From NCBI GenBank assembly GCA_045805805.1, contig JBJMKO010000076.1, positions 1-8,031 of the forward strand: a DNA stretch of 8,031 nucleotides, read 5' to 3'. Position numbers and translations under genes: made by a program. Below, one piece after another: positions 1 through 5,331 of the stretch (position 1 is its first letter; each line of letters begins with the position of its first letter). The notes beneath the pieces were generated by a model that did no database searches, was not told the origin of the DNA, and worked only from the letters and a program-made list of their open reading frames with translations. This DNA is from VRUE01 sp045805805 (GTDB taxonomy: Bacteria > Actinomycetota > Thermoleophilia > Solirubrobacterales > 70-9).

Positions 1-1
1 A

Positions 2-25
2 GGAGGGGCTGACAACGGCCCCTCC
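2..25 (-). terminator. Probable intrinsic terminator of ftsZ (cut by window edge)
   Basis: GGAGGGGC (2-9) and GCCCCTCC (18-25) form a perfect 8-bp GC-rich stem with an 8-base loop, starting 14 bases after the ftsZ stop codon. This is the position and form of a Rho-independent terminator for minus-strand transcription. The U-run that should follow would lie beyond position 1 and cannot be seen, so the call stays probable. Confidence 0.6.
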
Positions 26-39
26 CACACCGCCCAGAA

Positions 40-1119
40 CTATTCCTTCAGGAAACCAGGAACGTCGATGTCGTCGTCCGACACCCGCAATTTACGAATG
101 TCAGTGTCCTCGGCGGAAATCCGCGGTTTGCTCTCATAGCGACGGCGCACCCGCTGCGGCGAGCGGGCCAGCAGCTCGAAGCCCTCGAAGCCCGTCGCGA
201 TCACGGTGACCCGGACCTCGTCGCGCATCGACTGGTCGACGACGGAGCCGAAGATGATGTTGGCGTTGTCGTCGGCCTCTGCCTGGACCAGCTGGGCCGC
301 CTCGTTGACCTCGAAGAGGCCGAGGTCCTCGGGGCCGGTGATGTTGAGCAGCATCCCGGTGGCACCCTTGATCGACTCCTCGATCAGCGGCGAGGTGATC
401 GCCGCCTTGGCCGCGTCGAGGGCGCGGGCCTCACCGGAGGCGGAGCCGACGCCCATCAGGGCCGAGCCGGCGTCGCGCATGATCGTGCGCACGTCGGCGA
501 AGTCGAGGTTGATCAGGCCGGGGATCGTGATCAGATCGGTGATCCCCTGCACTCCCTGGCGAAGTATGTCGTCGGCCTGGCGAAACGCCTCCAGCACGCT
601 GGTGCGCCGCTCCACTGCCTGCAGCAGCTTCTCGTTCGGGACGATGATCAGCGTGTCGACGTTGTTGCGCAGCTTCTCGATGCCCTCGAGCGCCTGCTGC
701 ATCCGTCGCTTGCCCTCGAACTCGAAGGGCTTGGTTACCGCGCCAACGGTCAGCGCGCCGATCTCTTCCTTGGCGATCTCGGCGATCACCGGCGCCGAGC
801 CGGTGCCCGTGCCTCCGCCCTCGCCCGCGGTGACGAAGACCATGTCGGCGCCCTTCAGCGCCTCCTTGATCTCGTCGCGGCTCTCCGCCGCCGCTCCCGC
901 TCCGACCTCGGGGTTGCCGCCGGCACCGAGGCCGCGGGTCAACTCCTGCCCGATCGAGAGCTTGATGTCGGCGTCGCAGGCCTGCAGCGCCTGGGCGTCC
1001 GTGTTGACGGCGACGAACTCGACGCCGCGAATGCCGGCGTCGACCATCCGACTGACGGCATTGGTGCCACCGCCGCCGGCACCGACGACCTTGATCACCG
1101 CAAGGTATGTGGATTCCAT
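40..1119 (-). CDS. ftsZ: Cell division GTPase FtsZ
   Basis: FtsZ is the tubulin-like GTPase that polymerises into the Z ring at midcell and recruits the divisome. The 359-residue protein has GAGGGGTNAV (13-22), NTDAQAL (39-45), the GTP-binding glycine loop GEGGGTGTG (99-107), TKPFEFEGKRR (129-139) and the T7 synergy loop NLDFADVR (204-211), whose acidic residues trigger GTP hydrolysis in the next subunit. It ends with DIDVPGFLKE (350-359), the conserved C-terminal peptide that binds membrane tethers. The linker between the core and this peptide is short and basic (about 313-349). The start is the ATG at 1119, with GGAG ten bases upstream. A TTG at 1224 in the same frame would add 35 residues that no FtsZ has and would begin about 11 bases after the predicted transcription start. 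Promoter and terminator flank it. Confidence 0.97.
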   Translation of the reverse strand: MESTYLAVIKVVGAGGGGTNAVSRMVDAGIRGVEFVAVNTDAQALQACDADIKLSIGQELTRGLGAGGNPEVGAGAAAESRDEIKEALKGADMVFVTAGEGGGTGTGSAPVIAEIAKEEIGALTVGAVTKPFEFEGKRRMQQALEGIEKLRNNVDTLIIVPNEKLLQAVERRTSVLEAFRQADDILRQGVQGITDLITIPGLINLDFADVRTIMRDAGSALMGVGSASGEARALDAAKAAITSPLIEESIKGATGMLLNITGPEDLGLFEVNEAAQLVQAEADDNANIIFGSVVDQSMRDEVRVTVIATGFEGFELLARSPQRVRRRYESKPRISAEDTDIRKLRVSDDDIDVPGFLKE

Positions 1120-1198
1120 CTCCCGATTTCTCCAGCCACCGAACCTGAGGGGTCGGCGTTTGAGTTGAGCCTTTGTTTCGTCCGACGCTACAGCAATG

Positions 1199-1212
1199 CT
1201 TGAAGGTTCAAG
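1199..1212. repeat. Perfect inverted repeat in the ftsZ leader
   Basis: CTTGAAGGTTCAAG is a perfect inverted repeat with 6-bp arms and a 2-bp centre. It lies about 23-36 bases after the predicted ftsZ transcription start, well before the ribosome site. A 2-base loop makes a stable RNA hairpin of all six pairs unlikely, so a binding site for a dimeric DNA-binding protein is the more natural reading. No regulator is named because none can be recognised from the site. Confidence 0.5.
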
Positions 1213-1241
1213 GTTACGCTGCAACCACGGGAATTGCGCTC

Positions 1242-1270
1242 AACGTAGGGCATCGGGCGTTGTCTGTCAA
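1242..1270 (-). promoter_or_regulatory. Sigma-70-type promoter of ftsZ
   Basis: On the minus strand TTGACA (1270-1265) is followed, after exactly 17 bases, by TACGTT (1247-1242), which fits the TAnnnT form of -10 boxes common in actinobacteria. Transcription would begin near 1235 and give a leader of about 115 bases before the ftsZ ATG. The promoter lies in the only real gap of the cluster and points only at ftsZ, so ftsZ can be expressed apart from the mur genes, as is common in this cluster. A short G+C palindrome (CCGCCGGGCGG, 1272-1282) abuts the -35 box. Confidence 0.75.
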
Positions 1271-1301
1271 ACCGCCGGGCGGCATCCTGCAGACCAGATC
1301 T

Positions 1302-1318
1302 CTCAAGTCTAAGTTGAG
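1302..1318. repeat. Imperfect palindrome upstream of the ftsZ promoter
   Basis: CTCAAGTCTAAGTTGAG has 5-bp arms (CTCAA/TTGAG) around a 7-bp centre, one further symmetric pair, and lies about 30 bp upstream of the ftsZ -35 box. It shares the TCAAG half with the perfect palindrome at 1199-1212. The two centres are about 104-105 bp apart, near ten helical turns. It could be an operator, but this is inference only. Confidence 0.35.
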
Positions 1319-1350
1319 TGTTTCGCCAATCTAACCCTGTGGTCGAGAGT

Positions 1351-1878
1351 TTAGGGAACAGGCGGAAGCGCATGCCCAGAGCCGCCTACGCTGGGGTGGC
1401 TCGGGGCATACAGGGCTACATAATCGAGGGCTCTGACAGAGGGGTCGGCCAGAACGGCGGCGGCGGCTCGCCACTTGCGCGAGGCCTGGGTCGCATCGCC
1501 GAAACGCAATTCGATTCCCGTGGTGAGGTTGACGTCCACTCCGCTTTCTCCGTAGTAGCTGCCTTCGACATAGGGCAAGAGGGCCGGCGGAATGGCCCCC
1601 AGGACACGAGCCTGTTCGAGCATCGGGCCCCGCAGCCGGGGGCCTTTGGGCGGGGTGTCGAGCGGCAGATCAGGCAGGTCGCCTTCTTCGGGCGCAGGCA
1701 GCCAGGCGAGGATCGTCCCGTCGGCGGCGACCGCGACCGCCCCCGAGCCGCTGCTAATCGTGGCGACCGGCCGGGAGGAGACCAGGTGGGGAGAGACCGT
1801 GGACCCGCGCAGCCCGAACAGGTAGGCGGCCGCGGCGAGGACGGCCGCGGCGGCGAGGACGAGCAGAGGCCGCCTCAC
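1351..1878 (-). CDS. ftsQ: FtsQ-like divisome protein lacking the POTRA domain
   Basis: This 175-residue protein sits where ftsQ belongs, between murB and ftsZ. FtsQ/DivIB is normally a bitopic protein with a short cytoplasmic tail, one membrane helix, a periplasmic POTRA domain and a beta domain that binds FtsL/FtsB. Here RRP precedes one hydrophobic helix (about residues 5-23). The beta domain seems to start almost at once: SRPVATI (35-41), AVAADGTIL (49-57), LEQARVLGAIPP (87-98), GIELRFGD (121-128), KWRAAAAVLADP (135-146), ALDYVALYAPSHPSVG (150-165). Only about ten residues separate helix and beta domain, whereas a POTRA domain needs roughly 70, so the protein is shorter than the usual 230-290 residues. 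The GTG start gives a GTGA overlap with murB. A TTG at 1899, just after GGGGAGG, would add LAKRVGS and is possible. I am sure of the family; whether the gene is intact is open. Confidence 0.8.
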   Translation of the reverse strand: MRRPLLVLAAAAVLAAAAYLFGLRGSTVSPHLVSSRPVATISSGSGAVAVAADGTILAWLPAPEEGDLPDLPLDTPPKGPRLRGPMLEQARVLGAIPPALLPYVEGSYYGESGVDVNLTTGIELRFGDATQASRKWRAAAAVLADPSVRALDYVALYAPSHPSVGGSGHALPPVP

Positions 1879-2789
1879 AGATCCCACTCGCTTGGCCAAC
1901 TCACCTCCCCGAGTATCTGGACCTCGGGCTCGAGGACGACGCCGGTGCGCTCGTACACACGGCGGCGCCCCGCGGCCATCAGTTCGAGCACGTCGGCCGT
2001 CGTCGCCTCGGCCTCGTTCTCGACGAAGTTGGCGTGCTTCTCGGAGAAGCGGGCGCCGCCCTGGCTCAGGCCACGGCAGCCGGCCGCCTCGAGCAGCTGG
2101 CCGGCGCTGCGCCCCTCGGCGGCTGCGTCGTCGGGGTTCTTGAAGGTCGAACCGAAGGTCTTGATTCCCGAGGGCTGCGCCTCGCGGCGCTTGTCCCGCA
2201 TCGCCTCGAGCCTCTCTCTGATCGCCGCGGGATCGTCGGGACGCAGCCGGAACGAGGCTCGCGAAACGACCTCGCCGGCAGAGAGGTTCGAGTCGCGGTA
2301 GACGAAGCCGAGCTGCTCGGGAGCCCGGCGCTCGCGCCCCACCACGGAGCAGACGTCGATCCACTCCAGGACCTCGGCGAGCTGGCCCCCGTAGGCGTTG
2401 GCGTTCATCCGCACCGCGCCACCCGCCGTGCCGGGGATGTTGACGCCGAATTCGAGGCCGGACAGGCCCCAGCTCGCGGCTTTCGCCGAGGCACTCGGCA
2501 GCCGCGCCCCGCCCCCGCACACGACCCGCTCGCCGTCGCGCTCGATCGTCGCCAGCTCGCCGTCCAGCTTGATCGCCAGGCCGCGGAAGCCGTCGTCGGC
2601 CACGAGCAGGTTGGAGCCGGAGCCGATCGTCCCGATCGCCAGGCCCTTCCCGCCGGCCCAGGCGAGAAGCTCCAGCAGCTCCGCCTCTGAGCGGGGCCGG
2701 GCGAACCAGTCGGCATCGCCGCCGGTGCGGACCGTGGTCAGCCTGGCAAGTGGAAAATCGCGTCGCAATCCGTCGGGCCCCGGGCTCAT
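1875..2789 (-). CDS. murB: UDP-N-acetylenolpyruvoylglucosamine reductase MurB
   Basis: MurB is the FAD- and NADPH-dependent cytoplasmic reductase that turns UDP-GlcNAc-enolpyruvate into UDP-MurNAc, the substrate of MurC next door. The 304-residue protein has the FAD-binding signature GSGSNLLVADDGF (56-68), GLEFGVNIPGTAGGAVRMNANAYGG (111-135), YRDS (164-167), GSTFKNP (213-219, S214 being the expected proton-donor Ser), KHANFVEN (251-258) and EPEVQILG (287-294, E289 the second catalytic acid). It is the shorter type II form common in Gram-positive bacteria. The start is the ATG at 2789, which overlaps the murC TGA and has a strong GGGGAGG site seven bases upstream. Longer in-frame starts inside murC would add only Arg/Gly/Pro-rich shadow sequence. 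The TGA at 1877-1875 overlaps the next GTG. Confidence 0.96.
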   Translation of the reverse strand: MSPGPDGLRRDFPLARLTTVRTGGDADWFARPRSEAELLELLAWAGGKGLAIGTIGSGSNLLVADDGFRGLAIKLDGELATIERDGERVVCGGGARLPSASAKAASWGLSGLEFGVNIPGTAGGAVRMNANAYGGQLAEVLEWIDVCSVVGRERRAPEQLGFVYRDSNLSAGEVVSRASFRLRPDDPAAIRERLEAMRDKRREAQPSGIKTFGSTFKNPDDAAAEGRSAGQLLEAAGCRGLSQGGARFSEKHANFVENEAEATTADVLELMAAGRRRVYERTGVVLEPEVQILGEVSWPSEWDL

Positions 2790-4177
2790 CCGCCGCCCTC
2801 CCCAGCCAGCGCCTCTGCGAGCCTGAAGACGTCTCCGGCACCGATCGTGACGAGCACTTGGCCCTCGATGCCCACCGCCTGGTTGCGGTCCAGGAGGGCG
2901 GCGAGGGCGCGATCGGCCCCCTCGACATCGGGCAGCCACCTGACCGGCCTCCCTCCCATCCGCTCCGCGGCGGCCTGCGCAACCCGCAACCCGCTGATCC
3001 CCGCCATCTCGCCGACCGGCTCCTCCCGTGCCGGGTAGACGTCGAGGACGACGGCTTCGTCCGCCAGGGACAGCGCGGCGCCGAAGCCGGCGGCAAAGGC
3101 CTTCGTGCGTGAGTAGAGGTGGGGCTGGAAGACGGCGATCAGGCGCCCGGGTTCCAGCTCGCGCAGGGCCGAGAGGGCGGCCCGCACCTCGGTCGGGTGA
3201 TGGGCGTAATCGTCATATATGCGCGTACCGCCCCGTGACCCCTTCAGCTCCAGGCGCCGCTTGACGCCGGGGAAATCCGCCAGCGCCGCTGCCGCTCCGC
3301 TGACTTCGTCTTTATTTGTCGATATGGCGGCCAAGTGCGGGGTCACCGTCACCGACGGTTCGATATCGAACCCGGCCAGCGCAAGGGCGGCCAGCGCGGC
3401 CCTGGCGTTGAGCAAGTTGTGGCAGCCGGGGACTGCGAGGCGCAGCACCTCGGGGCCGGGACGGGCCTCGCCGAAGCCGGCGACATCCTTGCCCTCCGTA
3501 ATTTCCGCGAGGCTGCCGTCGGCCGGGGCGACCACGGTCGCGGCTGGCGCGACGAACTCCCTGAAGGCGGCGCGCAGCTCCGCAACCGAACCCCAGCGGC
3601 TGTGGTGGTCCATCTCGACGTTGGTGACGACGGCGATCTCCGGCTTCAGGTCGAGGAAGCTTCCGTCGCTCTCATCGGCCTCGGCGATGACCCACTTGCC
3701 TTCGCCCCAGCCGGCGTTCGCGGCCTCGCCTTCCTCGCCGAGGCCAGGCACCTCACCGCCGACGAAGAAGGCCGGGTCGGCGCCGAGTGCGCGCAGCGCC
3801 CAGACCAGCATCGCCGTCGTCGTCGTCTTGCCGTGCGTGCCGGCCACGGCGATCAGCCGCTTCTCGGCGCAGAGCTCGGCGAGGAGGGCGCCGCGGTGGA
3901 TCGGCTCCAGGCCCCGCTCGAGGGCCAGCGCCAGCTCCGGGTTGTCCTCGCCGATCGCGGTCGAGACGACCACCTCGGCGCCGTCGGGCAGGTTCGCCGC
4001 GTCGTGGCCGACGACCGGCTCGAGCCCCGCTGTCCGCAGCCGCTCCATATACGAGGAGTCCGCCCGGTCGCTGCCGGTCACGCTCGCACCGAGCTCGGCG
4101 CAGACCAGCGCCAGCCCGCTCATCCCAGCGCCGCCGATGCCAACGAAGTGCAGCCGCCTTGAAGCCCAGCCGCTCAC
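2786..4177 (-). CDS. murC: UDP-N-acetylmuramate--L-alanine ligase MurC
   Basis: MurC is the first Mur ligase and attaches L-alanine to UDP-MurNAc in the cytoplasm with ATP. The protein has 463 residues, the usual size. It opens with FVGIGGAGMSGLA (11-23), the UDP-binding loop typical of MurC, then GTHGKTTTT (113-121), the ATP-binding P-loop, EADESDGSFL and TNVEMDHHSRWGS of the central domain, HNLLNARAALAAL, DDYAHHPTEV and FQPHLYSRTKAF of the C-terminal domain. These distinguish it clearly from MurD. The GTG start lies in a GTGA overlap with the murG stop and has AAAAGG at 4189-4194, 11 bases upstream. The stop TGA overlaps the murB ATG (ATGA). No key residue seems to be missing. It supplies the substrate that MurD, upstream in the same operon, extends. 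Confidence 0.97.
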   Translation of the reverse strand: MSGWASRRLHFVGIGGAGMSGLALVCAELGASVTGSDRADSSYMERLRTAGLEPVVGHDAANLPDGAEVVVSTAIGEDNPELALALERGLEPIHRGALLAELCAEKRLIAVAGTHGKTTTTAMLVWALRALGADPAFFVGGEVPGLGEEGEAANAGWGEGKWVIAEADESDGSFLDLKPEIAVVTNVEMDHHSRWGSVAELRAAFREFVAPAATVVAPADGSLAEITEGKDVAGFGEARPGPEVLRLAVPGCHNLLNARAALAALALAGFDIEPSVTVTPHLAAISTNKDEVSGAAAALADFPGVKRRLELKGSRGGTRIYDDYAHHPTEVRAALSALRELEPGRLIAVFQPHLYSRTKAFAAGFGAALSLADEAVVLDVYPAREEPVGEMAGISGLRVAQAAAERMGGRPVRWLPDVEGADRALAALLDRNQAVGIEGQVLVTIGAGDVFRLAEALAGEGGG

Positions 4178-5331
4178 GTTGCGGTGCGCCTTTTGCTCTC
4201 CATGGGTACATAAGGCGCACCGGAAGGCGTGGCTGCGCCAGCGGCCGCGAGAACCTCGTCGGCTATGCGTTTTGCTGCGTCGGGACGGGCCAGGGCGGCT
4301 GAGGCCCGCGACATCTCCGCCAACCGCTCCTCGTCTCGGAGCAGGCCCCCCACCCGCTGCGCCAGCAACCCGGCGCTGAGCGTCGTGTCCTCGATCGTCT
4401 CGGCCGCGCCCGCCTCGGCCATCCAGGCCGCGTTGGCGGTCTGGTGGTCGGCGGTCGCGTACGGGTATGGAACGAGAATCGCCGGACGGCCCGCCGCCGT
4501 CACCTCGAAGATCGAGCCACCCGAGCGGGCGACGACCAGATCGCAGGCGGCCAGGACATCGCCGAGGTCGGGCTCGTACTCGATCAGCGTATAGCGGCCG
4601 GCGTGCGGGGCCGAGGCGAGACGGGCCGCCAGCTCCGCGTGGTCGCGCGAGCCCGAGAGGTGGAGGACGTGGAAGTCGCGTTGGTCCGCATCGCCGGTCT
4701 CGGCGAAAGCCTCGATCGCGGCCAGGTTGACCGAGCGCGCCCCCTGGCTCCCGCCCATGACCAGGAGGCAGCGCTCCTCGGCGGAGATCCCGAACCGGGC
4801 CCGGGCCGCCGTGCGGTCCGCCCCCAGCACCGCGCCGGGTACCGGGCGCCCGGTGATCAGGTAGCGCCCTCCCTCGCGACCTGCGATCGGGAACGAAAGA
4901 CAGACGCGGCGTGCCCGTCTCGCCAGCACGCGGTTGGCAAGACCGAGATGGCTGTCGGCCTCGGTGAGGACGAGCGGCACCCGTGAGAGAACCGCGGCCA
5001 TCCCCGCGGTACCGGCGACGTAGCCTCCGCCGCCGAGGACGACGTCGGCGCGGCGCCCTCGCAGCACCTGCCGGGCGTCGCGAATCCCCCCGAGCGCCTT
5101 GCCGAGGGCGACCGCGGCCCGCAGGGGGTTGCGGCGGTCGATGCCGCGAACGTCGAGGAGGTCGATCTCGCAGCCGGCCCGCGGCACCAGCTCGGCCTCC
5201 GGCTTGTCGCGAGCGCCGAGGAAGGAGACCTCGGCGCCGCTAGCCCGAAGCTCGGCGGCGACGGCCATCGCCGGCACGACGTGGCCGGCGGTTCCCCCCG
5301 CTGCCACTACGATTCTGGGTGCTCTTTCCAC
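4174..5331 (-). CDS. murG: UDP-GlcNAc--lipid I N-acetylglucosaminyltransferase MurG
   Basis: MurG transfers GlcNAc from UDP-GlcNAc to lipid I on the cytoplasmic face of the membrane, giving lipid II. The 385-residue protein has the GT-B fold signatures: glycine loop 1 GGTAGH at 12-17, glycine loop 2 in DVVLGGGGYVAG (96-107), glycine loop 3 GGSQGARSVN (193-202), and the donor-binding region ARSGGSIFEVTAAGRPAIL (268-286, with E276 as the probable ribose-binding Glu) followed by DHQTANA (295-301). The segment that in many MurGs reads HEQN is here LTEADSHLGLANR (122-134). The GTG start at 5331 is set by an AAGGAG ribosome site 11 bases upstream and by the fact that the GGT loop begins 11 codons later. 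The gene begins inside the ftsW frame and its TGA overlaps the murC GTG. It is cotranscribed with its neighbours by every indication of spacing. Confidence 0.96.
   Translation of the reverse strand: MERAPRIVVAAGGTAGHVVPAMAVAAELRASGAEVSFLGARDKPEAELVPRAGCEIDLLDVRGIDRRNPLRAAVALGKALGGIRDARQVLRGRRADVVLGGGGYVAGTAGMAAVLSRVPLVLTEADSHLGLANRVLARRARRVCLSFPIAGREGGRYLITGRPVPGAVLGADRTAARARFGISAEERCLLVMGGSQGARSVNLAAIEAFAETGDADQRDFHVLHLSGSRDHAELAARLASAPHAGRYTLIEYEPDLGDVLAACDLVVARSGGSIFEVTAAGRPAILVPYPYATADHQTANAAWMAEAGAAETIEDTTLSAGLLAQRVGGLLRDEERLAEMSRASAALARPDAAKRIADEVLAAAGAATPSGAPYVPMESKRRTAT

Noticed and set aside
206..1168. A 320-residue open frame on the plus strand opposite ftsZ
   Set aside because: It is the antisense shadow of ftsZ in GC-rich DNA. 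It is rich in Ser, Pro, Arg and Ala, has no recognisable motif, and the opposite strand has every FtsZ signature.
1171..1211. A second ftsZ promoter TTGAAC...TAGCGT within the leader
   Set aside because: The spacer is 15 bases, too short for a good sigma-70 promoter, and the -35 match is part of the inverted repeat.
1120..1224. A 35-residue N-terminal extension of FtsZ from a TTG at 1224
   Set aside because: It would begin about 11 bases after the predicted transcription start, matches no FtsZ N-terminus, and the ATG at 1119 has a GGAG ribosome site.
1265..1283. The palindrome CCGCCGGGCGG followed by TTT as a terminator of ftsQ
   Set aside because: The stem allows only about 4 pairs with a 3-base loop, and the following TTTGACA is the -35 region and not a U-run. 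It is too weak to call.
1188..1373. A 61-residue minus-strand frame in the gap before ftsZ
   Set aside because: It covers the ftsZ promoter and the end of ftsQ in another frame, has no ribosome site or family resemblance, and its codon use is not that of the neighbours.
3219..4379. Plus-strand frames opposite murC and murG, up to 386 residues
   Set aside because: They cross the murC/murG junction antisense, have low-complexity Ala/Ser/Arg/Pro composition, and are explained by the conserved MurC and MurG on the other strand.
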